A DNA stretch of 64,000 bases. It comes from Ramlibacter lithotrophicus (GTDB lineage Bacteria; Pseudomonadota; Gammaproteobacteria; Burkholderiales; Burkholderiaceae_C). The notes beneath the pieces were generated by a model. It worked only from the letters and a program-made list of their open reading frames with translations, was not told the DNA's origin and did no database searches. The stretch covers positions 186,001 through 250,000 of the forward strand of contig NZ_VTOX01000001.1 of assembly GCF_012184415.1 (NCBI RefSeq), written 5' to 3'. Positions 21,606 through 29,179 of this stretch are shown here, in pieces; the first letter of the stretch is position 1, and each line of letters begins with the position of its first letter. Position numbers and translations under genes: made by a program.

Positions 21606-22805
21606 ATGAGCTCCCCCATCACCGACCTCATCCACCATCCTTACGCCCCTCCCGCCGGCTTTGCCGCGCCGCAGCCCGGCGTGTTCAAGGCCTCGACGGT
21701 CATCTTTCCCAATGTCGCCGCGATGCGCGCGCGGGACTGGAAGCAGAAGGGCGGCTACACCTACGGCCTGCACGGCACGCCGACCACCTTCCTCCTCGAA
21801 GAGCGGATCGCCGCGCTGGAAGGCGGCAAGCACTGCCTGCTCGTTCCCAGCGGGCTGGCCGCGATCGCCAACGTTTCGCTTTCGCTGCTGGGCGCCGGCG
21901 ACGAGGTCCTGGTCCCGGACAATGCCTACGGTCCCAACAAGGCGCTGGCCGAAGGCGAGTTGCAGCAGTGGGGCATCACGCACCAGTTCTATGACCCGAT
22001 GGATCCGGCGGATCTGCAGTCGCGCCTGGGCCCGCGCACGAAGCTGGTCTGGCTGGAGGCTCCCGGCTCGGTGACGATGGAGTTCCCCCCGCTGGCGCGG
22101 CAGGCCGCCATCTGCCGCGAACGCGGCGTCACCACGGCGCTGGACAGCACCTGGAGTTCGGGCCTGGCCTACAACGGTTTCGACCTGGGCGGCCCCATGG
22201 GCAGCGGCGCCGACATCGTCGTGCACGCCCTCACGAAATATCCCAGCGGCGGCGGCGACGTCCTCATGGGCGCGGTGGTCACGCGCGACGACGCCTTGCA
22301 CCTGAAGCTCAAGCTCACGCACATGCGGCTGGGACTGGGTGTCGGCGCCAACGACGCCGAGGCGATCCTGCGTTCGCTGCCGAGCCTGGCGCTGCGCTAT
22401 CACGCGCAGGACCAGGCGGCGCGCCGCCTGGCCGCCTGGCTGCGGCAGCGGCCCGAGGTGGCGCGGGTGCTGCACCCCGCGTTCGAAGGCTCGCCCGGCC
22501 ACGCGCACTGGCAGGCCACGTGCGGCGCGGATGGCGCGGCGGCGGGGCTGTTCTCGGTCACCTTCCACGAGCGCTACTCGCCGCGGCAGGTGGACGCCTT
22601 CTGCGACGCGCTGGAACTCTTCAAGCTGGGCTACTCCTGGGGCGGGCCGGTAAGCCTGGTGGTGCCGTACGACCTGGCCACCATGCGCTCGGCCAGGTTC
22701 GGCGGCACCCTGTGCCGCGGGATGCTGGTGCGCTTCTCGGTCGGGCTCGAGGCGGTGAGCGACCTCCAGCTTGACCTGGAACACGCGCTCGCGGCCCTGG
22801 GATGA
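21606..22805 (+). CDS. metC: Cys/Met metabolism PLP-dependent enzyme, cystathionine beta-lyase type
   Basis: The 399-residue product is a fold-type I enzyme of the Cys/Met metabolism family. The PLP lysine is Lys211 in HALTKYPSGGGDVLMG, preceded by GLHGTPTTFLLEERIAALEGG and the DSTWSSGLAYN aspartate. It begins MSSPITDLIHHPYAPP, like MetC-type beta-lyases of Burkholderiales, which cleave cystathionine to homocysteine. A gamma-synthase or gamma-lyase role is not excluded. A TACCAT hexamer a few bases upstream is the only promoter hint after the palindrome block. Confidence 0.85.
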   Translation: MSSPITDLIHHPYAPPAGFAAPQPGVFKASTVIFPNVAAMRARDWKQKGGYTYGLHGTPTTFLLEERIAALEGGKHCLLVPSGLAAIANVSLSLLGAGDEVLVPDNAYGPNKALAEGELQQWGITHQFYDPMDPADLQSRLGPRTKLVWLEAPGSVTMEFPPLARQAAICRERGVTTALDSTWSSGLAYNGFDLGGPMGSGADIVVHALTKYPSGGGDVLMGAVVTRDDALHLKLKLTHMRLGLGVGANDAEAILRSLPSLALRYHAQDQAARRLAAWLRQRPEVARVLHPAFEGSPGHAHWQATCGADGAAAGLFSVTFHERYSPRQVDAFCDALELFKLGYSWGGPVSLVVPYDLATMRSARFGGTLCRGMLVRFSVGLEAVSDLQLDLEHALAALG

Positions 22806-22835
22806 CCCTGGGTGCCGGCGGCCGCTGATATCGCG

Positions 22836-22841
22836 TACATT
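22836..22841 (+). promoter_or_regulatory. Candidate -10 box for the 58-residue gene
   Basis: TACATT lies 32 bases before the GTG start of the small basic protein gene. Five of six consensus matches; no clear -35. Confidence 0.35.
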
Positions 22842-22844
22842 GGG

Positions 22845-22860
22845 CCTATCACTGGATAGG
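22845..22860 (+). promoter_or_regulatory. Hairpin overlapping a Shine-Dalgarno sequence
   Basis: CCTATC, ACTG loop and GATAGG form a 6-bp stem whose right arm contains the start of the ribosome site AGGAGCGG for the gene at 22873. Pairing would partly hide that site, so it could tune translation. This is inference from sequence only. Confidence 0.4.
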
Positions 22861-22872
22861 AGCGGAACACCT

Positions 22873-23049
22873 GTGGCTACACCCAATTACGGTTACGAGA
22901 AACGGCAGAAGGAACTTGCCAAGAAGCGCAAGAAGGAGGAAAAGCTCAAGGAGAAGGCCGCCCGCAAGTCGGCGCCGGGCGACGCCAATGCCGCTCCCGA
23001 CGAATCGGGGCTGGAACCGCAGCCGCCCGCCCTGCCGCCGGAGCGGTGA
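22873..23049 (+). CDS. Small lysine-rich conserved protein
   Basis: A 58-residue basic protein beginning at GTG: VATPNYGYEKRQKELAKK, followed by more KK/KE repeats and a short proline-rich tail. This N-terminal pattern recurs in many proteobacterial small hypothetical proteins. It is probably helical and positively charged in the first 35 residues. AGGAG lies nine bases upstream. It converges with mnmH, leaving 3 bases between stops. Function unknown. Confidence 0.8.
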   Translation: MATPNYGYEKRQKELAKKRKKEEKLKEKAARKSAPGDANAAPDESGLEPQPPALPPER

Positions 23050-23052
23050 TCC

Positions 23053-24111
23053 TCAGGCCGTGCGCGCCAGTTGCGCGGCGACCTCTTCCATCGCCGCGAC
23101 CGAGCGGTCCCTTGGCGCGATCACCGGCGCCGCCTCGTAGCGGCTGAAATTGCGGCGGATCGACGCCGCGTAGCCCGGGTCGTAATGCTTGAACAGCAGT
23201 TCACGCACCACGTTCTCGATCCGTCCGGCCGCGACCTCGTCCTGCCATTCCTGCACCACGGCCTTGCCCCGCAACTCGGCGAGCGCGGCCAGCCGCTGGC
23301 GGAAGAGGTCTGGATCGCGAACGAAGAAGTCGTACTCCTCCAGCAGCAGTCCGACGCGTTCGTCGTCGGCGAGCTCCAGCCGCAGGCATTCGCTGGCCCG
23401 CATGCGCTCGATCAGCGCCTCGGGCACGGCCACGTTGCCCACCTTGCGGCTCTCGCTCTCCACGAACACGGGGCGGCCCGGATCGAATCGCCGCAACCTG
23501 TCCCACACCAGCGTGTCGAACGCCTTCTGGGTCGGCTGCGGCTGCCCGGGAATCAGGCCCAGCACCGAGCTGCGGTGACTGGCCAGCCCCTCGAGGTCGA
23601 GCACCTGCGCGCCGGCACGTTCCAGCGCGTGCAGCAGGCGCGTCTTGCCGGCACCGGTCGGCCCGCAGACGACCCGGTACTGCAGCCGCTGCGCCAGCGC
23701 CGGCAGGGCCGCCAGCACGCTGCCGCGGAACGCCTTGTAGCCGCCTTCGACGACGCTGACGCTGAAGCCGATCTGCCCCAGGACCAGGGCGAGCGAGCCG
23801 CTGCGCTTGCCGCCGCGCCAGCAGTAGACGAGCGGCTGCCAGTCCTTGCCCTTGTCCAGCACCTCGCGTTCGATGTGCCGGGCGATGTTGGCGGCGACCA
23901 GGGCAGCGCCGCGCTTGCGCGCCTCGAACGGGCTGACCTGCTTGTAGATGGTGCCAACCTCGTGCCGCTCCGCGTTGTCCAGGGACGGCCAGTTCACGGC
24001 GCCCGGCAGGTGGTCTTCCGCGTATTCGGCCTCGCTGCGGGCATCGAGGATCGCGTCGAACCGCTCCAGCCGCTCGATCGCCTCCGCGGCGCTGATCGTG
24101 TGCACGCTCAC
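23053..24111 (-). CDS. mnmH: tRNA 2-selenouridine/geranyl-2-thiouridine synthase
   Basis: MnmH (SelU/YbbB) exchanges sulfur for selenium, through a geranylated intermediate, at the wobble uridine of some tRNAs. The 352-residue product has an N-terminal rhodanese domain with active Cys97 in VYCWRGGKRSG and a C-terminal P-loop domain with GPTGAGKT (about 150-157). The start is GTG, overlapping the tesA stop by 4 bases. E. coli also groups ybbB with the tesA/ybbA region, which supports the call. No selD is in the window. Confidence 0.94.
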   Translation of the reverse strand: MSVHTISAAEAIERLERFDAILDARSEAEYAEDHLPGAVNWPSLDNAERHEVGTIYKQVSPFEARKRGAALVAANIARHIEREVLDKGKDWQPLVYCWRGGKRSGSLALVLGQIGFSVSVVEGGYKAFRGSVLAALPALAQRLQYRVVCGPTGAGKTRLLHALERAGAQVLDLEGLASHRSSVLGLIPGQPQPTQKAFDTLVWDRLRRFDPGRPVFVESESRKVGNVAVPEALIERMRASECLRLELADDERVGLLLEEYDFFVRDPDLFRQRLAALAELRGKAVVQEWQDEVAAGRIENVVRELLFKHYDPGYAASIRRNFSRYEAAPVIAPRDRSVAAMEEVAAQLARTA

Positions 24112-24779
24112 GGCTTGGGCTTCCGCGCCGGCTGCACGGCGGCGACCAGCTTCTTCAGTTCCGGCCAGACGTTCTCCAGCATCCGGCGCTGGGCGCGTTC
24201 GTTGGGGTGGATGCGGTCCTGCTGGAACCAGTGCAACGGGTCAGGCGCATCGGCCACGCCCTTCAGCAGGAAGGGGACGAGTGCTGCCTGCTGCGCCTTC
24301 GCCACCTGCTGGTAGAGGGAGGCGAAGCGCGTCGCATAGTCGGCGCCGTAGTTCGGCGGCATCTGCATGCCGACCAGCAAGACCCGGGCGCCCGACTCGC
24401 GCGCGGCCTTCGCCATCGCCTCCAGGTTGCGCTGCGTCATCTCCAGCGGCAGGCCCCGCAGCGCGTCGTTGCCTCCGAGTTCGAGGACCACCACGGCCGG
24501 CTGGTGCTGACTCAGCAGCGCCGGCAGGCGCGAGCGGCCGCCCGAAGTCGTGTCGCCGCTGATGCTGGCATTGACCACGCGCGCCGGGAGGCCCTCGGCC
24601 GCCAGCTTCAATTCCAGCAGGGCGACCCACCCAGTGCCCCGTCTCAGGCCATACTCGGCGCTCAGGGAATCTCCCAGCACCAGGACGGCCGGCGCCGGCG
24701 CGGCCATGGCTGGCAGGCCGGCCGCGCCGGCGAGGAAGGCCGCGATAAAGTGACGGCGGCCCCACGATCTCAACAACAT
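24108..24779 (-). CDS. tesA: Arylesterase/thioesterase I/lysophospholipase L1 (TesA)
   Basis: TesA is a periplasmic SGNH hydrolase. The 223-residue product has an N-terminal signal peptide (to about residue 27), the catalytic Ser38 in LVLGDSLSAEYG, block II glycine in NASISGDTTSGG, block III asparagine in LGGNDALRG, and the DRIHPN block with the Asp/His pair. The ATG at 24779 is unusual because it shares bases with the ybbA start codon on the other strand. It is followed by mnmH with a 4-base overlap. Confidence 0.94.
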   Translation of the reverse strand: MLLRSWGRRHFIAAFLAGAAGLPAMAAPAPAVLVLGDSLSAEYGLRRGTGWVALLELKLAAEGLPARVVNASISGDTTSGGRSRLPALLSQHQPAVVVLELGGNDALRGLPLEMTQRNLEAMAKAARESGARVLLVGMQMPPNYGADYATRFASLYQQVAKAQQAALVPFLLKGVADAPDPLHWFQQDRIHPNERAQRRMLENVWPELKKLVAAVQPARKPKP

Positions 24780-25467
24780 GTCTGATCCAATCATCTCCGT
24801 CGAGCATGTCTTCAAGTCGGTCACCGACTCGACGGGCACCCTCGACATTCTGCGCGATATCGATTTCACCCTGGCGCGCCGGGAAACGGCGGCCATCGTG
24901 GGCGCGTCCGGCTCGGGCAAGAGCACGCTGCTGTCGATCATCGCGGGGCTCGACACGCCCACCCGCGGCACGGTGCGGCTGGACGGCGAGGACCTCTTTT
25001 CGATCGGCGAGGATGCCCGTGCCGCGCTGCGCGCGCGCAAGGTGGGTTTCGTGTTCCAGAGTTTCCAGCTGCTGGCGAACCTGACGGCGCTGGAGAACGT
25101 GATGCTGCCGCTGGAGCTGGCCGGCCAGCGCGAGTCGCGGCGGCTGGCCACCGAGATGCTGCGCCGCGTGGGGCTGGGGGAGCGCCTCGGACACTATCCG
25201 CGCGTGCTCTCCGGCGGCGAGCAGCAGCGGGTGGCGCTGGCGCGGGCCTTCGTGGTCGAGCCGGCCGTGCTGCTCGCCGACGAGCCGACCGGCAGCCTCG
25301 ATTTCGCGACCGGCGAGACCGTCATGGAGCTGATGTTCGCGCTCAACCGCGAGCACGGCACCACGCTGCTGCTGGTGACGCACGACACCGCGATCGCCAC
25401 CCGCTGCGAGCGGCGCATCACGATCGAGGCCGGGCGCATCGCGGATCCGGCGGCGCTGGCCGGATAA
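24778..25467 (+). CDS. ybbA: ABC transporter ATPase YbbA/LolD type
   Basis: The 229-residue protein is an ABC ATPase with Walker [10 protein letters not shown] (about 41-49), the signature [15 protein letters not shown], Walker [10 protein letters not shown] and the H-loop in VTHDTAIA. It resembles YbbA, a MacB/LolD-type ATPase that sits divergent from tesA in many genomes. Here the large permease gene ybbP that normally follows is missing; rlmB comes next. Its ATG overlaps the tesA ATG on the opposite strand, so its ribosome site (if any) lies inside tesA coding sequence. Confidence 0.88.
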   Translation: MSDPIISVEHVFKSVTDSTGTLDILRDIDFTLARRETAAIVGASGSGKSTLLSIIAGLDTPTRGTVRLDGEDLFSIGEDARAALRARKVGFVFQSFQLLANLTALENVMLPLELAGQRESRRLATEMLRRVGLGERLGHYPRVLSGGEQQRVALARAFVVEPAVLLADEPTGSLDFATGETVMELMFALNREHGTTLLLVTHDTAIATRCERRITIEAGRIADPAALAG

Positions 25468-25475
25468 TCGGCCGC

Positions 25476-26210
25476 ATGTCCGCCCCCAAGGTCCTGTTCG
25501 GCTTCCACGCCGTCGGCGTGCGCCTGAAGACCGCGCCGCAATCCATCGTCGAGATCTACTACGAGCCGACGCGCCGCGACGCCCGGATGCGCCAGTTCCT
25601 GGAACGGGCGCGCGAGGCCGGCGCGCGGCTCATCGAGGCCGACGGCCTGCGCCTGGCCAAGCTGGCCGGCAGCCACGGCCACCAGGGCGTGGCCGCGCGG
25701 GTGACGGCCCTCGCGACGGCGCACTCGCTCGACGACCTCCTGGACGGCGTGCAAGGGCCGCCATTGCTGCTGGTGCTCGACGGCGTGACCGACCCGCACA
25801 ACCTCGGCGCCTGCCTGCGCGTGGCCGACGGCGCCGGCGCGCATGCCGTGATCGCGCCCAAGGACCACGCGGTGGGCATCAATGCCACGGTGGCCAAGGT
25901 GGCGAGCGGCGCGGCCGAGACGGTGCCGTATTTCATGGTCACCAACCTGGCGCGCACGCTGGGCGAGCTCAAGGAGCGCAACATCTGGTGCGTGGGCGCC
26001 AGCGACGACGCGCCGCGCACCATCTACCAGGCCGATTTCAAGGGGCCGCTGGCATTGGTGCTGGGCGCCGAGGGCGCCGGCATGCGCCAGCTCACGCGCA
26101 AGACCTGCGACGAGCTCGTCGCGATCCCGATGCGCGGCGGCGTGGAGAGCCTGAACGTTTCCGTGGCCAGCGGCGTCTGCCTGTACGAGGCGCTGCGGCA
26201 GCGGTCATGA
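25476..26210 (+). CDS. rlmB: 23S rRNA (guanosine-2'-O-)-methyltransferase RlmB
   Basis: RlmB methylates G2251 of 23S rRNA. The 244-residue product has the SpoU_sub_bind N-terminal domain and the SPOUT motifs: [21 protein letters not shown] (motif 1, about 100-120), [11 protein letters not shown] (motif 2) and [18 protein letters not shown] (motif 3), the knotted SAM site. It lies 8 bases after ybbA, and its stop overlaps an upstream start candidate for the sirtuin gene (ATGA). Confidence 0.95.
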   Translation: MSAPKVLFGFHAVGVRLKTAPQSIVEIYYEPTRRDARMRQFLERAREAGARLIEADGLRLAKLAGSHGHQGVAARVTALATAHSLDDLLDGVQGPPLLLVLDGVTDPHNLGACLRVADGAGAHAVIAPKDHAVGINATVAKVASGAAETVPYFMVTNLARTLGELKERNIWCVGASDDAPRTIYQADFKGPLALVLGAEGAGMRQLTRKTCDELVAIPMRGGVESLNVSVASGVCLYEALRQRS

Positions 26211-26211
26211 G

Positions 26212-26275
26212 CGCCGCACGGCCGCCCGAAGGCGCGAAGGCCCCCTCTGGGGGCAGCGACCCACGTAGTGCGACG
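26212..26275 (-). repeat. Dispersed GC-rich intergenic repeat, copy B
   Basis: Read on the minus strand this unit has TCGCTGCCCCCAGAGGGGGC then CGCCTTCGGGCGGCC, closely matching copy A at 19385-19450 (about three quarters identical over some 50 bases by eye). It sits between rlmB and the sirtuin gene, and would be translated if the sirtuin started at 26207. Confidence 0.6.
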
Positions 26276-26290
26276 CGCGGGGGAGTCATG

Positions 26291-27007
26291 ATGGCGGAGC
26301 AGGTCCGCGAGTGGGTGCGCGCCGCGCGGCATGTCGTCGTGCTGACCGGCGCCGGCATGAGCGCGGAGTCGGGCGTGCCGACGTTCCGCGACTCGCAGAC
26401 CGGCCTGTGGGCGAAGTTCGATCCGCAGCAGCTGGCCACCGAGGACGCCTTCCGCGCGAATCCGGCGATGGTGTGGGACTGGTATGCGCACCGCCGCGAG
26501 GCGATCGCCAAGGTGCAGCCCAACGCGGGGCATCGCGCACTGGCCGGTTTCGCGCAACGCCACCCCGGGCGGCTGACGCTCGTCACGCAGAACGTCGACG
26601 GTCTGCACCAGCGGGCCGGCAGCGAAGGCGTGCTGGCGCTGCACGGCAACATCGCGCAGGACCGGTGGCTGGACACTCCCCGCAATTGCTGCAACGCCGA
26701 CGCCGCGGCGGCCGGCAGTCCTCCGTATTGCGATCGCTGCGGCAACATGCGCCGGCCGGCGGTCGTCTGGTTCGGCGAGATGCTGCCGGTCGACGTGCTG
26801 GAGGCCGCCGAAGCCGCCGCCCGCCGGAGCGACCTGATGCTGGTGGTCGGCACTTCCGGCATGGTGCATCCCGCCGCGGGCCTGCCGCGCCTCACTCAGG
26901 GTCGCGTGGTGGTGATCAACCCCGGCGATACCGTGCTCGACGCCGCCGCCGAAGTGGTGCTGCGCGGTACCGCCGCCACGCTGCTGCCGAAACTCCTGGA
27001 GGATTGA
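26291..27007 (+). CDS. NAD-dependent protein deacylase, sirtuin family
   Basis: The 238-residue product has the sirtuin NAD-binding motifs GAGMSAESGVPTFR, TQNVDGLHQRAG (with the catalytic His in ALHGN) and VVGTSGMVHPAA. A YxxR pair (YAHR in WDWYAHRREA) matches class III enzymes that prefer succinyl/malonyl groups. The zinc cysteines are unusual: the first pair is adjacent (NCCN) instead of CxxC, and the second is CDRCG. I chose ATG 26291 because GGGGAG sits five bases further up the usual distance; ATG 26288 or 26207 are alternatives, the latter running through a repeat unit. Confidence 0.9.
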   Translation: MAEQVREWVRAARHVVVLTGAGMSAESGVPTFRDSQTGLWAKFDPQQLATEDAFRANPAMVWDWYAHRREAIAKVQPNAGHRALAGFAQRHPGRLTLVTQNVDGLHQRAGSEGVLALHGNIAQDRWLDTPRNCCNADAAAAGSPPYCDRCGNMRRPAVVWFGEMLPVDVLEAAEAAARRSDLMLVVGTSGMVHPAAGLPRLTQGRVVVINPGDTVLDAAAEVVLRGTAATLLPKLLED

Positions 27008-27358
27008 ATGCTTTCTCCCTTTCCTGCCCGTGTCCTGGCCGTCGCAGCGGCCGCAACCTTGCTGCTTGGCGCCTGCACGCAGGAGCAGCAGAACAAGCTG
27101 GGGCGCGGCATCCAGAACTGGACCGGCACCAACGGCGTGATCGAGGTCTATGCCGGCGAGAAGCTGGTGCGCCGCTGGCTGCAGGTCGACAAGGTCAGCA
27201 CGGCGATGGGCACCAGCGACAATGCGCCGCGGGCCTATCGTTTCGGGTACGGCGTCCTCGACGAGAACCTGAATTTCACGGTGGATCCCGGCGAGAAGAA
27301 GGTCTACTTCGAGGTGAGCGACTACAGCACCTACGTCTTCTTCGAGAACCCGCGCTGA
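27008..27358 (+). CDS. Putative lipoprotein of unknown function
   Basis: The 116-residue product starts directly after the sirtuin stop. It has a signal peptide with lipobox LGAC (Cys23), then a compact domain of alternating strands (VIEVYAGEKLVRRWLQVDK, RFGYGVLDENLNFTVDPGEK, VYFEVSDYSTYVFFENPR). I recognise no named family. The tight linkage to the sirtuin gene suggests co-expression. Similar short lipoproteins are annotated only as hypothetical. Confidence 0.8.
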   Translation: MLSPFPARVLAVAAAATLLLGACTQEQQNKLGRGIQNWTGTNGVIEVYAGEKLVRRWLQVDKVSTAMGTSDNAPRAYRFGYGVLDENLNFTVDPGEKKVYFEVSDYSTYVFFENPR

Positions 27359-27394
27359 GGTCGCCGAGGCGCTTGCCGGGCGCGTGACGCGCGG

Positions 27395-29050
27395 TCAGCC
27401 CGGGGCCGGCCGGTGGGTTCCCTCCGGGGCGGTGCAGCCCAGGTGGATCTCCAGCGTGCTCACCCCCGTCTCGATGCGTCCGCCCATGCCTTCGATGCGG
27501 CGCCGCGCGGACTCCAGGCGCGGATCGGCTGTGGGCAGGCGGCAGTGGCCGGCGGCGGTGGTCGAGAAGCGCAGCGTCACCTCCTGCCCGTCGGACCGGG
27601 TGGCCACCACGAGCGCACGGTCCGCACCGGGCTCCTGCTCGCAGGCCTCCTCGAGCGCCTGCAACAGCCCCATCAGGACCTCCGTCAGGTGGTCCGGGAC
27701 ACCCTGGCAGGCGGGGAGCCGCTCCCCGAGCCGCAACTCGATGGGCGTGCCGCCGAAGCGCTTGTCGAACGCGAGGAAGCCGCACACCGCCCGGACCAGC
27801 TGGTTGATGTCCAGCGCTTCCGGCGTTTCCCGGCCGGCCGTCGCGAAATCGGTGATCCGGCGCGTCATGTCGGCGATGCGTGCGGTCTGCTCCACGATCA
27901 TCTTCGGCGAGGCGGCGTCGAAGTCGCCGGCTTCCCGCCACTGCGCGATGTCCTGTGCCAGCCCGGAGATGATCGCCAGCGGATTGCCGACCTCGTGCGA
28001 GACGTTCGCGGCCATGGCGGCCATGGTCGCCATCTTGTCCTTGTGCCACTGCTGCTCGCGCAACGCCGCCTGTTCCCGCGCGCGTGCCTGCTCGTCGATG
28101 ATGCGCTGGCCGTTGCGCACGAAGAACAGCAGTGCGCCGTAGATGAACACCAGCAGCGCGGCGATGGTCAGCAGCAGCTTCGTTGCATTGGCCGCCACCG
28201 TGCCCTGGTTGCGTTCCGCCGCTTCCTCCAGCCGCACCTGGTTGCGCGCGGTGGCCTCCTGGATGCGCGACGACGCGCCGTCGATCTGCCGCAGCAGCGG
28301 CGTCACGTCGGAATAGATCTCGAACACGCCGCTGACCACGCCCCCGGGCCCGGGGACGGGGACATAACTCTGGAGCAGGTCGCGGTTCTCGACCTCGCCC
28401 TCGAACGCGCTGAAGCGGTTGCGGTGAACCAGTTCGCTGGCCGGGGTGCCGGTGGCCGCGGACTGCCAGCCCGCGTTGCCGGCCTTGTCCTCCCCGACCT
28501 GGACCGACTCCGACGAATACACCGTCAGCCCGCGCAAGTCGTAAACCTTGACCTTGAACACCGTCGTCCCGCGCATCAGGGCGCGCGCGGCAGCGTCCGC
28601 GGCCGCGAAGCCCGGCAGGGCGATGATCCGTGCGCCGATGTCCCGGAGGCACGCCTGCTGGGCCTGCGCGGCCGCCGGCATGCCGCCCGCGCCCAGCCGG
28701 CGGCACTCGTCGAGTGGCATCGACCGGGCCTGGTCCACCAGCGGGGCGATGCGCGACGACCACAGCGCATTGGCGAATACGTGCGTCAGGGCGATGTGGC
28801 TGCCCTCGTGCACCGCCACCAGGTTGCCGCGGGCGGTGTCCCTCTGCTCGCGCAGCAGCTGCGCCTGCACCTCGGCAAAGAAGGCGCTCTGCTCGCGCTG
28901 CACCGACGCGAAGAACTGCTGCTCGCCCCGCTCGAGGAAGTACAGCGCGACGCCGAGGACGACGAAGGCGACGAGGCTGGTGGCGGTGAAGTAGCGCGTG
29001 AGCTGGAACGGCGCCGGCGGCGGCGACGGATCCCCGGGCCGCGTGTTCAT
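27395..29050 (-). CDS. Membrane sensor histidine kinase-like protein with degenerate ATPase domain
   Basis: The 551-residue product has two membrane spans (about 20-38 and 292-311) around a 250-residue periplasmic sensor region, a coiled coil (about 315-340) and a HisKA dimerisation domain with the phospho-acceptor His352 in NVSHEVGNPLAI. The following domain (about 410-551) keeps the HATPase size, but the N box asparagine is not in place (GLLQALEEACE) and no DxGxG G1 box is visible (LRFSTTAAG instead). It may be a receptor that does not bind ATP well. No response regulator gene is adjacent. The start at 29050 is preferred over longer forms. Confidence 0.85.
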   Translation of the reverse strand: MNTRPGDPSPPPAPFQLTRYFTATSLVAFVVLGVALYFLERGEQQFFASVQREQSAFFAEVQAQLLREQRDTARGNLVAVHEGSHIALTHVFANALWSSRIAPLVDQARSMPLDECRRLGAGGMPAAAQAQQACLRDIGARIIALPGFAAADAAARALMRGTTVFKVKVYDLRGLTVYSSESVQVGEDKAGNAGWQSAATGTPASELVHRNRFSAFEGEVENRDLLQSYVPVPGPGGVVSGVFEIYSDVTPLLRQIDGASSRIQEATARNQVRLEEAAERNQGTVAANATKLLLTIAALLVFIYGALLFFVRNGQRIIDEQARAREQAALREQQWHKDKMATMAAMAANVSHEVGNPLAIISGLAQDIAQWREAGDFDAASPKMIVEQTARIADMTRRITDFATAGRETPEALDINQLVRAVCGFLAFDKRFGGTPIELRLGERLPACQGVPDHLTEVLMGLLQALEEACEQEPGADRALVVATRSDGQEVTLRFSTTAAGHCRLPTADPRLESARRRIEGMGGRIETGVSTLEIHLGCTAPEGTHRPAPG

Positions 29051-29179
29051 GCGGCCTGCCATCCCAGGAACGGGCAGGCGCCGTGGCGGCACCGGGCGGT
29101 CATCACGCGGCGAGTCTACTGAACAACGCGGCGCCGGCCCTTTGCGCCATGTCAACGCCGTGACAGGGCCCCGGCCGCG

